A DNA stretch of 64,000 nucleotides, from assembly GCA_019054805.1 (NCBI GenBank), contig JAHQIY010000055.1, positions 1 through 64,000 on the forward strand, given 5' to 3'. This DNA comes from Brachionus manjavacas (Eukaryota; Rotifera; Eurotatoria; Ploima; Brachionidae). The translations under genes and the position numbers were made by a program. This document shows positions 26,545-36,490 of this stretch, in pieces. The stretch's first letter is position 1, and each line of letters starts with the position of its first letter. The notes beneath the pieces were generated by a model. The model saw only the letters and a program-made list of their open reading frames with translations. It did no database searches and was not told the DNA's origin.

Positions 26545-28647
26545 TTATACGTAACCACGGTCCGCCATGATTTTATCTGCAAAGTTTTTCGGTACTTCAG
26601 CGTACTCGTTAAACTCCATAGAGTAAGACGCACGGCCTTGAGTTGCAGAGCGGAGATCCGTTGCGTAACCAAACATCTCAGATAGTGGTACTTGAGCGCG
26701 GATGATCTTAATACCAGCCACACCATCGTCCATACCTTCGATCATACCGCGACGGCGGTTAAGGTCACCAACAACATCACCCATCCAATCTTCAGGAGTG
26801 GTTACTTCAACATTCATCATTGGCTCAAGAAGAACAGGCTGTGCTTCTAATGAACCCTTCTTGAATGCCATCGAGCCAGCGATCTTAAACGCCATCTCGT
26901 TAGAGTCAACATCGTGGTAAGAACCATCAAACAGAGTGGCTTTAATATCTAGTACAGGATAACCCGCTAGAACACCGCTGTTCATTTGCTCTTCGATACC
27001 TTTCGCTACCGAGCTGATGTATTCCTTAGGAACAACACCACCCACAATTTCGTCAACAAAGACAAAACCTTCGCCAGGTTCAGATGGCTCCAGTTTGATC
27101 CATACGTGACCATACTGACCACGACCACCAGATTGACGTACAAATTTACCTTCAACTTCCGCGCTACCACGGATTGTTTCACGGTACGCAACCTGAGGCT
27201 TACCAACATTACAGTCAACGCTGAATTCACGTTTCATACGATCAACGATGATATCTAGGTGAAGCTCACCCATACCAGAGATCAGTGTCTGACCTGTTTC
27301 GTCGTCCGTTTCTACGCGGAATGATGGGTCTTCTGCCGCTAGTTTACCTAGAGCAATACCCATCTTCTCTTGATCGGCAACAGAGCGAGGCTCTACCGCG
27401 ATCTGAATTACCGGATCAGGGAACTCCATGCGCTCCAGAATCACTTTGTGGTTCTGATCACATAGCGTGTCACCTGTTGTCACGTCTTTAAGGCCGATTG
27501 CTGCTGCAATATCGCCCGCGCGAACTTCTTTAATTTCGTCACGCTTGTTTGAGTGCATCTGTACGATACGACCAAAGCGTTCTTTCTTCTGCTTCACAGA
27601 GTTGTAGACGGCGTCGCCAGAGTTCACTACACCAGAGTAAACACGCATAAAGGTCAGCGTACCTACGAATGGGTCAGTTGCGATCTTGAATGCTAATGCT
27701 GAGAACGGTTCGTTGTCGTCTGCATGACGCTCAACTTCTTTCTCGTTGTCATCCACACCTTTGATCGCTGGAACGTCGATTGGTGATGGCAAGAATTCAA
27801 CCACTGCATCGAGTACCGCTTGAACACCTTTGTTCTTGAACGCACTACCACAAGTAGCCAGTACGATTTCGTTATTTAGTGTGCGTGTACGCAGTGCTTG
27901 CTTGATTTCAGCTTCCGTTAGTTCGCCTTCTTCAAGATACTTGTCCATTAGCTCTTCGCTAGCTTCTGCCGCTGACTCAACTAGGTTGTTGTGCCACTCT
28001 TCAGCAAGCTCTTGCATGTCTGCTGGAATCTCTTCGTAAGTGAAGGTTGTACCTTGGTCAGCTTCACTCCAGTTGATCATCTTCATCTTGATTAGGTCAA
28101 TAACACCCTTGAAGTCATCTTCCGCACCAACGTTAAGTTGGATAGGAACAGGATTCGCACCAAGGCGGTTTTTGATTTGATCAACAACGCGTAGGAAGTC
28201 AGCACCTGCACGGTCCATCTTGTTAACAAATACCATACGAGGAACGTGGTACTTATCAGCTTGACGCCATACAGTTTCAGATTGAGGTTCAACACCCGAT
28301 GAACCACAGAACACAACAACAGCACCATCAAGTACGCGTAATGAACGCTCTACTTCGATCGTGAAATCAACGTGTCCAGGAGTATCGATAATGTTGATGC
28401 GGTGGTCTTGGAATTGTGCATCCATACCACGCCAGAAAGTAGTAGTTGCCGCAGAGGTGATTGTGATACCACGCTCTTGCTCCTGCTCCATCCAGTCCAT
28501 GGTAGCAGCGCCATCGTGAACTTCACCGATTTTATGAGAAAGACCAGTATAGAACAGAATACGTTCACTTGTGGTTGTTTTACCTGCGTCTACGTGAGCG
28601 ACGATACCGATATTACGGTAGCGCTCAATAGGTGTTTTACGAGCCAC
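26545..28647 (-). CDS. fusA: Elongation factor G
   Basis: A 700-aa translocation GTPase. G1 [20 protein letters not shown]3 DTPGHVDF and G4 NKMD are present, followed by domains II-V with full-length C terminus ([13 protein letters not shown]). Third gene of the str operon, 150 bp upstream of tuf and 156 bp after rpsG. Confidence 0.98.
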   Translation of the reverse strand: MARKTPIERYRNIGIVAHVDAGKTTTSERILFYTGLSHKIGEVHDGAATMDWMEQEQERGITITSAATTTFWRGMDAQFQDHRINIIDTPGHVDFTIEVERSLRVLDGAVVVFCGSSGVEPQSETVWRQADKYHVPRMVFVNKMDRAGADFLRVVDQIKNRLGANPVPIQLNVGAEDDFKGVIDLIKMKMINWSEADQGTTFTYEEIPADMQELAEEWHNNLVESAAEASEELMDKYLEEGELTEAEIKQALRTRTLNNEIVLATCGSAFKNKGVQAVLDAVVEFLPSPIDVPAIKGVDDNEKEVERHADDNEPFSALAFKIATDPFVGTLTFMRVYSGVVNSGDAVYNSVKQKKERFGRIVQMHSNKRDEIKEVRAGDIAAAIGLKDVTTGDTLCDQNHKVILERMEFPDPVIQIAVEPRSVADQEKMGIALGKLAAEDPSFRVETDDETGQTLISGMGELHLDIIVDRMKREFSVDCNVGKPQVAYRETIRGSAEVEGKFVRQSGGRGQYGHVWIKLEPSEPGEGFVFVDEIVGGVVPKEYISSVAKGIEEQMNSGVLAGYPVLDIKATLFDGSYHDVDSNEMAFKIAGSMAFKKGSLEAQPVLLEPMMNVEVTTPEDWMGDVVGDLNRRRGMIEGMDDGVAGIKIIRAQVPLSEMFGYATDLRSATQGRASYSMEFNEYAEVPKNFADKIMADRGYV

Positions 28648-28737
28648 GATTGAATCCTCTTGAATTAGGGACTATTGCTATTTCTAGGCAGTTTTTATCC
28701 ATAATAGACCAATTTTCACAGGCCCTAGATATAGCAA

Positions 28738-28765
28738 TAGTTCCTAGGCTTGCGCATAGGAACTA
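28738..28765 (-). promoter_or_regulatory. Hairpin in the rpsG-fusA spacer
   Basis: Perfect 9-bp inverted repeat TAGTTCCTA / TAGGAACTA (28738-28746 / 28757-28765) in the 156-bp spacer. A second GC-rich repeat (CCGCG...CGCGG) lies closer to rpsG. No T-run follows, so it is more likely an mRNA processing or regulatory structure than a terminator. Confidence 0.4.
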
Positions 28766-28803
28766 GAGTAGCGCCGCGAGGGTTCCCGCGGCACTGAAAG
28801 GTA

Positions 28804-29274
28804 TTACCAACGGTAATGTGCGAACGCTTTGTTTGCGTCAGCCATGCGGTGAACGTCTTCACGTTTCTTAACCGCAGTACCTTTGTTCTCAGACGCGTCT
28901 AGCATTTCAGCAGCTAGGCGTTGAGCCATAGATTTTTCACCACGCTTGCGCGCAGCTTCAACCAACCAACGCATAGCAAGTGCGTTACGGCGAACCGGAC
29001 GTACTTCTACAGGTACTTGGTAAGTTGAACCACCTACACGGCGAGATTTAACCTCTACCGCTGGGCGAACATTTTCAAGAGCTTCTTCAAATACAGCTAA
29101 GTGATCTTTACCAGATTTCTCAGCCATTGCATCTAGTGCAGTGTAAACAATTTTCTCTGCAGTAGATTTCTTACCGTCAACCATTAGGATGTTAACGAAT
29201 TTTGCCAGCAGTTCAGATTTGAACTTTGGATCTGGAAGGATCTTACGCTGACCGATGACGCGACGACGTGGCAT
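28804..29274 (-). CDS. rpsG: 30S ribosomal protein S7
   Basis: A 156-aa protein, primary 16S rRNA binder of the head: [34 protein letters not shown] and the C-terminal [15 protein letters not shown]. Second gene of the str operon. Confidence 0.98.
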   Translation of the reverse strand: MPRRRVIGQRKILPDPKFKSELLAKFVNILMVDGKKSTAEKIVYTALDAMAEKSGKDHLAVFEEALENVRPAVEVKSRRVGGSTYQVPVEVRPVRRNALAMRWLVEAARKRGEKSMAQRLAAEMLDASENKGTAVKKREDVHRMADANKAFAHYRW

Positions 29275-29371
29275 GGATTTTCTCCGTTGTCTTCTTCAGG
29301 TTATCCAAAACTTTTCAGTTTCTTCAAAAATTAAAAATAATTTAGTGTTTGGCCTTACTTAACGGATACCA

Positions 29372-29749
<378 letters not shown>

Positions 29750-29825
29750 CTAGCTCCTGATTTACTTGAAAGTAAGCTTTGTGAAAAATCTATCCCTAAC
29801 TGCCAGTGGCACTTAGGGACGCAAA

Positions 29826-29854
29826 ATTCTATTCAGAGGTGAGAGGTGTGTCAA
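29826..29854 (-). promoter_or_regulatory. Promoter of the str operon (rpsL-rpsG-fusA-tuf)
   Basis: On the minus strand: -35 TTGACA (29849-29854), 17-bp spacer, -10 TAGAAT (29826-29831), then a GC-containing start region. Near-consensus, as expected for a growth-rate-controlled operon. Confidence 0.8.
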
Positions 29855-29934
29855 GAAATATACGGATCTTTTTTGCTCAATTTTGGCGAAATAAGTGTAA
29901 AAGGAAAACGACACGGGATAGTGGGGAAATGAAA

Positions 29935-30210
29935 CTATTCCCACGTAACAGAATTGGGCTGTTCAACGGTCAGTTCAACAAAGCCTTCAAAGTCTACTCG
30001 AACAATAGAAGGACTGATTCGATTGGCAATACCACGTGCCTCAATATCGGCCTCTAGCACAGATGTATTGAGTCCTTTCACACGAGGATAAGCAAGGTGC
30101 TGCGGGTTTGCGGCATAGACAGCCTGTTCCACCAGCAGTACTTTGTCTGTTTCAGTAGCTACTCGGCTCACATCTTCTAGTGCTTGAACCGTTTTAACGA
30201 TATGTAACAT
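29935..30210 (-). CDS. tusB: TusB, sulfur-relay subunit for tRNA 2-thiouridine
   Basis: A 91-aa protein from ATG 30210 (MLHIVKTVQALEDV); the frame is open further upstream but inside tusC. Member of the TusBCD hexamer that passes sulfur from TusA to TusE and MnmA for tRNA wobble thiolation. It begins 7 bp after tusC and is the last gene before the str promoter. Confidence 0.9.
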   Translation of the reverse strand: MLHIVKTVQALEDVSRVATETDKVLLVEQAVYAANPQHLAYPRVKGLNTSVLEADIEARGIANRISPSIVRVDFEGFVELTVEQPNSVTWE

Positions 30211-30217
30211 AGAACAC

Positions 30218-30574
30218 CTAAAAGGTAAGGACTTTATCTGCTTGATGAAGTTGAGCACTCAACGCTAATGGATCAAGTGGCTGAGCCGCAATGACTAAGT
30301 CAGCTTGCGCTAGCCCTCTTTCTAATAGCGAGGTCTCACATACATAGACTTGCTCGATGTCGTAAAGGTCAAAGAGCTTCAGCATTGGTGAGTAGTCTTT
30401 ACTAAGAATCTCCGCGGTTTGCTGGCCAAGCAGCAGTTGATATACCCCTTCGCCCATAAATACGACACTAATGTCTTCACAGTACGCTGAAGCAGCAAGC
30501 AGTGCATCAACCCCTTCACGTCCTGCTGACGAGCTATGAGGTGCACTACGGAATAGATAAGTTAGCTGACTCAA
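30218..30574 (-). CDS. tusC: TusC, sulfur-relay subunit
   Basis: A 118-aa DsrF-like protein: [28 protein letters not shown], typical for TusC. It lacks an active cysteine, as known for this subunit. Overlaps tusD by 4 bp. Confidence 0.92.
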   Translation of the reverse strand: MSQLTYLFRSAPHSSSAGREGVDALLAASAYCEDISVVFMGEGVYQLLLGQQTAEILSKDYSPMLKLFDLYDIEQVYVCETSLLERGLAQADLVIAAQPLDPLALSAQLHQADKVLTF

Positions 30575-30966
30575 AACTGTACCACTCGATCTTGAACTAA
30601 CATCGCCTCAGCCAAACTGCCAAGCCCTGCTTGATGAAACCCTTCTGCTAAGTTGCTTTGCGCCAAACCATGCTGGCTAGCTTCATCTTGACTCACCACA
30701 CCTCGACGCAGAGCCGCCGCAACACAAGTTTCCAAACGCACATTGTGCTCTGCCGCTAAAGTTTGCCATGCCGTGACTAAGTCGAACTCATCATTGGCTG
30801 GTACTGTGAGAGCACTGCCGTTGGTTACACCATCTTGATAGAAAAACACGCTGACCAATGAATGCCCTTTCGCAATCAGCGCCTTCGCGAACTGATATGC
30901 GCTTCTCGCGGACTGACTGCCGTAGACAGGACCATTCACCACCAAGGTGTAAGTCAAACCACTCAC
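30571..30966 (-). CDS. tusD: TusD, sulfur-relay subunit with the catalytic Cys
   Basis: A 131-aa DsrE-like protein: [31 protein letters not shown] and FFYQDGV. The persulfide-carrying Cys lies in [12 protein letters not shown]. Overlaps yheO and tusC by 4 bp each, so yheO-tusDCB is translated as one coupled unit. Confidence 0.93.
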   Translation of the reverse strand: MSGLTYTLVVNGPVYGSQSARSAYQFAKALIAKGHSLVSVFFYQDGVTNGSALTVPANDEFDLVTAWQTLAAEHNVRLETCVAAALRRGVVSQDEASQHGLAQSNLAEGFHQAGLGSLAEAMLVQDRVVQF

Positions 30967-31685
30967 TTTTCGTCATCCTCAGTTTTGCGCTGACGAATGT
31001 AGAGGTAAACGGTATGTTTAGAGATATTGAGGCGGTCAGCGACACGGTTAATCGCATCTTTAATGTCAAAGATACCCTTGTCGTACAGCTCCATCACAAT
31101 CTGACGATTCTTAGTATTGTTCGAAACGGATTTGTCAGCATTGATTTCTTCAATGGTGCGCTCAACGGTTTGGTCAACAAGTTCTTCAACATCGCTAGCG
31201 AAGTTAACTGATGATGCCGCTTGTTTTGCTTCTTCAGTTGGCATAAATGACTGCAGCACCTGCGAGAATGGTGCGTCAAGATTGACGTTCACACACAACA
31301 GACCAATCACTCGATTCTCACCATTACGGATGGCTACCGTAATAGATTTCATCAGTACCCCGCCCTTCGCGCGAGTAAAGTACGAACGAGAGAAGTTTCT
31401 TTCCGAGCCTTCGATGTCACGTAGCATTTTCAATGCTAAATCTGTGATCGGAGAACCGACCTGACGGCCCGTGTTTTCACCATTGGCAATTTTAATCGCC
31501 GACGTATTAAGATCTTCAAGTGAGTGCAGAACGATTTCACAAAACGGGCCAATTAGGCTCGCAATGCCATCAACGACTGCTTCATAAGATCTCAGAATGA
31601 TTTTGTCATGCTCACTAAATGGCATCACATTGACAGATTCCATTTCGAGCAACATATCCGTGTTTACTGTTTCTGTAGTTGTCAC
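30963..31685 (-). CDS. yheO: YheO-family PAS/HTH regulator
   Basis: A 240-aa protein: PAS-like YheO domain (residues about 25-140; [33 protein letters not shown]) and a C-terminal HTH ([28 protein letters not shown]). First gene of the yheO-tusDCB unit, as in E. coli. The ligand and targets are not established. A paralogue lies at 14898-15548. Confidence 0.9.
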   Translation of the reverse strand: MTTTETVNTDMLLEMESVNVMPFSEHDKIILRSYEAVVDGIASLIGPFCEIVLHSLEDLNTSAIKIANGENTGRQVGSPITDLALKMLRDIEGSERNFSRSYFTRAKGGVLMKSITVAIRNGENRVIGLLCVNVNLDAPFSQVLQSFMPTEEAKQAASSVNFASDVEELVDQTVERTIEEINADKSVSNNTKNRQIVMELYDKGIFDIKDAINRVADRLNISKHTVYLYIRQRKTEDDEK

Positions 31686-31824
31686 TTCTTTAAGCCTTAG
31701 CGCGAAAAATCAACAAATTGGTGTAAGTTTATCAGAAATTTTGATAAGCACACCTAGCTAACCCACTATCTAGTGATTTAGGACAAAAAATTGCTTTATT
31801 ACATTGTGCAATTTCTCGCAATAA

Positions 31825-31852
31825 AAAAGGTCTGGTAAAAACCAGACCTTTT
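31825..31852 (-). terminator. Rho-independent terminator after fkpA
   Basis: Perfect 12-bp stem AAAAGGTCTGGT / ACCAGACCTTTT with a 4-base loop, 19 bp after the fkpA stop on the minus strand, flanked by further T. Confidence 0.85.
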
Positions 31853-31870
31853 ACAATCAGTGATTAAGGC

Positions 31871-32659
31871 TTACTGAACCGCTTCTTCACCGTTATCGAT
31901 TTTTAGTAGCTCAACTTCAAATACTAGTGTTGAGTTAGCTGGAATCGTTGGCGTATCTTGTTCACCATACGCAAGCTCTGGCGGGATGACAAATTTGAAC
32001 TTAGAACCCACAGGCATTAGTTGAACGCCTTCTGTCCAACCTGGGATAACGCGGTTCAGTGGGAAAGTCGCTGGTTCACCACGGTCGTATGAGCTATCGA
32101 ACTGAGTACCGTCGATCAACGTACCTTTGTAGTGTACTTGAACCGTATCGGTATCTTTTGGCTGCTCACCTTCAGCAGGGGTCATTACTTGGTAAAGTAG
32201 ACCAGTGTCAGTCTTCTTAACGCCTTCTTGCTTTTCAAACTCAGCGCGGAAATCAGCACCTTCTTGCTTAGCAGCAGCCGCTTTTTCAGCTGCTTGCTTT
32301 TGCATAGTTTCAGCAACACGCTTGTCTAGTGCTTCTAGTGCCGCGCGAGTTTCTTCTTCGTTAAGCTCTGGGTTACCAGCAAATACATGCTCGATACCTT
32401 TAAGAACAAGGTCTTTATTTAGCGTGATGCCAATTTCGTTTGGTTTGTCTAGGCTAGTGCTTAGGTAGTTAGCAAAAGAGACACCAATCGCATATGCCGC
32501 TTTGTCATCTTCTGTTGCAAAAGAAACCGTCTTAGCTGTTTCTGCTTGCACTTGCTCTGCCGCTGGTGCTGTTTCTGCTTTTGGTTCTTCTTCTTTTTGA
32601 CAGCCAACAGCGAGTGCAACAGTTGCAGCAAGCAGTGACACTTTAAAAATCGATTTCAT
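31871..32659 (-). CDS. fkpA: FKBP-type peptidyl-prolyl isomerase FkpA, predicted lipoprotein
   Basis: A 262-aa periplasmic folding factor: N-terminal dimerisation domain (AYAIGVSFANYLSTSL and the Ala/Lys-rich helix) and a C-terminal FKBP domain (VQVHYKGTLIDGTQFDSSYDRGEPATFPLNRVIPGWTEG). The signal sequence ends in the lipobox LAVGC with Gln at +2, predicting an outer-membrane lipoprotein. E. coli FkpA instead has an ordinary cleaved signal. A charged linker (KEEEPKAETAPAAEQ) follows the lipid Cys. Confidence 0.92.
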   Translation of the reverse strand: MKSIFKVSLLAATVALAVGCQKEEEPKAETAPAAEQVQAETAKTVSFATEDDKAAYAIGVSFANYLSTSLDKPNEIGITLNKDLVLKGIEHVFAGNPELNEEETRAALEALDKRVAETMQKQAAEKAAAAKQEGADFRAEFEKQEGVKKTDTGLLYQVMTPAEGEQPKDTDTVQVHYKGTLIDGTQFDSSYDRGEPATFPLNRVIPGWTEGVQLMPVGSKFKFVIPPELAYGEQDTPTIPANSTLVFEVELLKIDNGEEAVQ

Positions 32660-32789
32660 TTAACTCTCCAATTGAGACTTTTGTCTTTGTGCACAAATCT
32701 TTAAGAAACACTGGTACACATTTGAATGTTGTACCAATATAACCAATATGCGTCTTAATTAAACGTAAACAAGCGGATATTTGGATTTA

Positions 32790-33770
32790 ATGCGTATAAT
32801 TTTTAACTCAATAATCATCACTATTGTCATTACAGCGTTAAATGGGTGTTTTTTCTCCGCTCAAGACAGTCAACGATGGACTATCGAACCTAAGGGCACC
32901 ACCAGCTTTGCATTAAGCCGCGATGCTCGTTTCGCCCTTCTTTACTCTAAAGAACACCAACTTGTTTTATGGGATCTGGATGAAAGCCAAGAGCTCGCTT
33001 CATTGGGCGCTCAAGATCCCCAATCCAGTACCGTTTCACGTATCCGAATTTCAGATAATGGCCGCTTTGCGGTTACCGCGACACAAATCAACTTCGCAGT
33101 CTGGGACTTGGCTTGGACACAAGCTGAAGGACTTTGGTCAATTTCCGACGGCTTAATCCGCGATGTTGATATTGCCAGCAATGGCGATCAAGTACTGCTT
33201 GGTTTATCTAATGGCAAAGCCATCTACGTCAACTTAGTCACCGGTCGCCGCTTAGAGTTCCTTGCCCACAATGAAAAAGTCAATTCGGTAGCCCTTTCTC
33301 CCAACGGGCGGTTTGCTCTCTCAGGCGGTAATGACTACAAAGCGCACCTGTGGGATACCAATACTGGACAGATATTAAAAACCTTTGAACATGAACAGAG
33401 AGTGAACCGAGTCGCCCTACAGCGTGATGGCAAATACGCTTTCACTTCCGACGGAGGTAACCAAGCGATTATCTGGGATCTCACCACTGGAGAAGAAATG
33501 TCTCGACTACGCAGCTTCTCTCGCCAACTGATTTTCTCAACTGCTCGCTTTTCAGATGATGGTCAATACCTTGTTACCGGAACTCCATCGAGCCGTATCA
33601 TGGTCTGGGATACTCACACGGGTAAGCGAGTTGATGGATTTGAAGCTGAACCACTAAAAGATACTCGCCCTCCACGCGCAGTGGTGTATGATGCTGCCTT
33701 TGATAGCCAAAACCGAGTGATCTCGGGGACATCGGCTGGTATCGCCCAAGCTTGGGATGTGGATTATTAA
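32790..33770 (+). CDS. WD40-repeat lipoprotein
   Basis: A 326-aa protein from ATG 32790. The lipobox LNGC (residues about 17-20) predicts lipid anchoring. The rest is a beta-propeller of WD40-like blades; ends of blades read LVLWDLD, FAVWDLAW, AHLWDTNTG, AIIWDLTTGEE, IMVWDTHTG and AQAWDVDY, so about seven blades. This family sits next to fkpA-slyX in Vibrio. Function is unknown; propellers of this kind are protein-binding platforms. Divergent from fkpA. Confidence 0.85.
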   Translation: MRIIFNSIIITIVITALNGCFFSAQDSQRWTIEPKGTTSFALSRDARFALLYSKEHQLVLWDLDESQELASLGAQDPQSSTVSRIRISDNGRFAVTATQINFAVWDLAWTQAEGLWSISDGLIRDVDIASNGDQVLLGLSNGKAIYVNLVTGRRLEFLAHNEKVNSVALSPNGRFALSGGNDYKAHLWDTNTGQILKTFEHEQRVNRVALQRDGKYAFTSDGGNQAIIWDLTTGEEMSRLRSFSRQLIFSTARFSDDGQYLVTGTPSSRIMVWDTHTGKRVDGFEAEPLKDTRPPRAVVYDAAFDSQNRVISGTSAGIAQAWDVDY

Positions 33771-33789
33771 CAGCAAAGATCAGTGAGCC

Positions 33790-34017
33790 ATGACAGAAAA
33801 GCGAGTTGAACAATTAGAAAGCCGCGTGAATGACCTAGAGTGTCAATTGGCTTTCCAAGAGCAGACCATTGAAGAGTTGAACGATGCGCTTAGTCAGCAG
33901 CAATTGTTGATCTCAAAAATGCAGGACCAAATGAAATACGTGGTGGGTAAAGTGAAAAACATGGACACCTCAAACGTTGAAAACCCTGCCAATGAGCCGC
34001 CACCACCTCATTACTAA
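33790..34017 (+). CDS. slyX: SlyX family protein
   Basis: A 75-aa coiled-coil protein (KRVEQLESRVNDLECQLAFQEQTIEELNDALSQQ) with the typical C-terminal PPPPHY. Function is unknown; conserved next to fkpA. It follows the WD40 gene by 19 bp. Confidence 0.93.
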   Translation: MTEKRVEQLESRVNDLECQLAFQEQTIEELNDALSQQQLLISKMQDQMKYVVGKVKNMDTSNVENPANEPPPPHY

Positions 34018-34027
34018 GCTCTACAAA

Positions 34028-34213
34028 CTAGCCAAACACATAGGCAATGACGGCTCCAGCAACCACTAAACAGCCACCAATTCGACGTAACTGATTGTCA
34101 GGCTGTTGACTGAGTTGCGCGACCATATTGCGCCAACCGTTGGGAGCGATCAGTGGGCCAAGTCCTTCAACAATAAGTACTAGGCCAAAGGCGAGCCATA
34201 AAGAGTTCGACAT
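34028..34213 (-). CDS. DUF2065 (YjeT-like) small membrane protein
   Basis: A 61-aa protein with two hydrophobic segments (LWLAFGLVLIVEGLGPLIAP and the C-terminal GGCLVVAGAVIAYVFG). The same family (YjeT) follows hflC in E. coli. Function is unknown. A terminator separates it from hflC here. Confidence 0.88.
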   Translation of the reverse strand: MSNSLWLAFGLVLIVEGLGPLIAPNGWRNMVAQLSQQPDNQLRRIGGCLVVAGAVIAYVFG

Positions 34214-34230
34214 AGATTTCCTACCATAAA

Positions 34231-34258
34231 AAATAAAGGCTCCATTAAGGAGCCTTTA
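34231..34258 (-). terminator. Rho-independent terminator after hflC
   Basis: Stem AAAGGCTCC / GGAGCCTTT (34235-34243 / 34249-34257) followed on the minus strand by ATTTTTTAT. Confidence 0.8.
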
Positions 34259-34274
34259 TACTATCAGAGATTAT

Positions 34275-35252
34275 TTATTTCGCTTCTGCGCCAGTCGCGT
34301 TATTCATGTACTGGAAGAAGTCACTCTTCGGATCCAATACTAGGATATCGCTCTTATCGCTGAATGATTTCTCATAAGCTTTAAGAGAACGCATAAAGCT
34401 AAAGAATTCTGGGTCTTTATTATAAGCATCCGAGTAGATTTTCGCAGATTTCGCATCCGCTTCACCTCGTGTTACACGTGCAGTCTTGTCTGCTTCTGCT
34501 AGAACTGTTGCCACTTCTAGATCAGCTTGTGCACGAATAACTTCTGCCTTCTCACGACCTTGTGAACGGTGCTTACGCGCAACAGATTCACGCTCAGCTC
34601 TCATACGGCGGTAGATAGACTCACTGATTTCGTCAGGTAGGTTGATTTTCTTCATACGGAAATCAACGATCTCAACACCCAAGTCTTTCATTGCACTATC
34701 TGTAGTGCCGACAAGAACGTTCTCCATAATTTGGTCACGCTCACCGTCCACTTCTAGCGCTTCTAAAGCTGCTTCAGTTGTTACTTCTTCGCTGTCTGCA
34801 CTGTCAGGAAGTACATCTTTGTTACGCGGGCCAGAAACAATCTGCTTGATCTCACGAGCACCAATTTCAGAACGTAGTACGTCGGTGACTTTACGTTCAA
34901 GTAGCGCTTCCGCTGTCAACGTATTACCACCACCAGTGGTTAGGTAGTAACGACCGAAGTCTGAAATACGCCACTTAACGTAAGTATCGATCAGCACGTC
35001 TTTTTTCTCAGACGTTACGAAACGGTCAGAACGGCTATCCATTGTTTGGATACGCGCATCTAGCGTTTTCACACGATCGAATAGCGGCATCTTAAAATGC
35101 AAGCCTGGCTCGTAGATTCTTGATACGCCGTTATCATCAAGAACACGACCAAATCGAATCACCAATCCACGTTCACCTTCTTGAATCACGAATACTGACA
35201 TTAGCAGTAGAACAATGGTAACGACTAATACAGGGATCATTAACTTACGCAT
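34275..35252 (-). CDS. hflC: HflC, FtsH protease modulator
   Basis: A 325-aa SPFH/band-7 protein with one N-terminal membrane anchor (residues about 5-24) and a large periplasmic domain: IQEGERGLVIRFGRV, VRTEIG-like SEIGAREI, and a long charged helix (REKAEVIRAQADLEVATVLAEADKTARVTRGEADAKSAKIY). Forms the HflKC cage around FtsH. Starts 2 bp after hflK. Confidence 0.95.
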   Translation of the reverse strand: MRKLMIPVLVVTIVLLLMSVFVIQEGERGLVIRFGRVLDDNGVSRIYEPGLHFKMPLFDRVKTLDARIQTMDSRSDRFVTSEKKDVLIDTYVKWRISDFGRYYLTTGGGNTLTAEALLERKVTDVLRSEIGAREIKQIVSGPRNKDVLPDSADSEEVTTEAALEALEVDGERDQIMENVLVGTTDSAMKDLGVEIVDFRMKKINLPDEISESIYRRMRAERESVARKHRSQGREKAEVIRAQADLEVATVLAEADKTARVTRGEADAKSAKIYSDAYNKDPEFFSFMRSLKAYEKSFSDKSDILVLDPKSDFFQYMNNATGAEAK

Positions 35253-35254
35253 TC

Positions 35255-36445
35255 TTAATATCTCCCTTGACGTGAACCAGTTGAACGAGATTGCGAGTCT
35301 GAAGTTGTCTCATTTGTCTGAGTTTCTAGCTCAATTTGATCGTATGCAGAAGAAGACTTCGTGCTACGTTTGGTTTGAGTCTTACCTTCACCAGCCAACT
35401 TATCGATTGGTAAGTAAAGCAGGTTGCCACTTGATTCAGAATCAATAAGAACCTTAGAAGTGCTGCTGTAGACTTCTTCCATCGTGTCTAGGTATAGACG
35501 GTTACGAGTAACTTCAGGAGCTGCTTGGTATTCAGGAAGTAGCTTCTCAAACTGCGCTACTTGACCAAGTGCTTCATTCACTACGCGCTCAGAGTAACCC
35601 AATGCTTCTTTCTTCAAACGCTCAGCTCGACCCGTCGCTTTTGGAAGAATATCGTTACGGTAAGCTTCTGCTTCACGCTCAAAACGCTCTTCATCCTCAC
35701 GCGCTGCGATAGCATCATCGAATGCGTCTTTAACTTGCTCAGGTGGACGTGCAGACTGGAAGTTGACATCAACGATGACGACACCCATATCGTAGCTGTC
35801 TACGATTTCATTTAACGTTTCCTGAGTACTTTGACGGATTTGCTGACGACCCGTCGTCAGGATGCTATCCATCAGAGAGTCACCAATCACTGCACGAAGC
35901 GCAGAGTCGGTCGCTTGGCGTAAGCTGTCGTCTGCGTTGGTTACACGGTATAGGTACTTATACGGGTCAGCAACACGGTACTGAACATCCATCGCAACCG
36001 TAACTACGTTTTCATCTTTAGTCAGCATTAGACCTGATGAACGCAGTGAGCGAATCGCCTGTACGTTAACCGGTGACACTTCATCAATGAAGCGCGGACG
36101 CCAGTTTAGACCAGGATCGACAACGCGATCGTACTTACCGAGACGTAGCACTACGCCACGCTCTGCTTCGCCGATAGTGTAAAAGCCAGCGAAGAACCAA
36201 ATTGCTATTGCGATTGCTGCGATAACACCAAAACCTAGTGCTCCGCCACCGCCAATAGACGATCCTTTACCGCCTTTGCCACCACCAAACTTTCCACCCA
36301 GTTTCTGACTCAGTTTATTAAACACTTCGTCTAAGTCTGGCGGTCCTTGATCACGGCCACCTTTGTTACCACGATTGTTATTACCCCAAGGGTCATTATC
36401 GCGGCCATTGTTGCCGTTGTTATTACCAGGCTCATTCCACGCCAT
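35255..36445 (-). CDS. hflK: HflK, FtsH protease modulator
   Basis: A 396-aa SPFH protein. Cytoplasmic Gly/Asn-rich N terminus (MAWNEPGNNNGNNGRD), one membrane segment (about 76-96), band-7 domain (YTIGEAERGVVLRLGKYDRVVDPGLNWRP) and a helical tail. Partner of HflC. Confidence 0.95.
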   Translation of the reverse strand: MAWNEPGNNNGNNGRDNDPWGNNNRGNKGGRDQGPPDLDEVFNKLSQKLGGKFGGGKGGKGSSIGGGGALGFGVIAAIAIAIWFFAGFYTIGEAERGVVLRLGKYDRVVDPGLNWRPRFIDEVSPVNVQAIRSLRSSGLMLTKDENVVTVAMDVQYRVADPYKYLYRVTNADDSLRQATDSALRAVIGDSLMDSILTTGRQQIRQSTQETLNEIVDSYDMGVVIVDVNFQSARPPEQVKDAFDDAIAAREDEERFEREAEAYRNDILPKATGRAERLKKEALGYSERVVNEALGQVAQFEKLLPEYQAAPEVTRNRLYLDTMEEVYSSTSKVLIDSESSGNLLYLPIDKLAGEGKTQTKRSTKSSSAYDQIELETQTNETTSDSQSRSTGSRQGRY

Positions 36446-36490
36446 TAGAAAGCTCCATCATTTGATATGACGTTATACTGTAGCAGTCAT

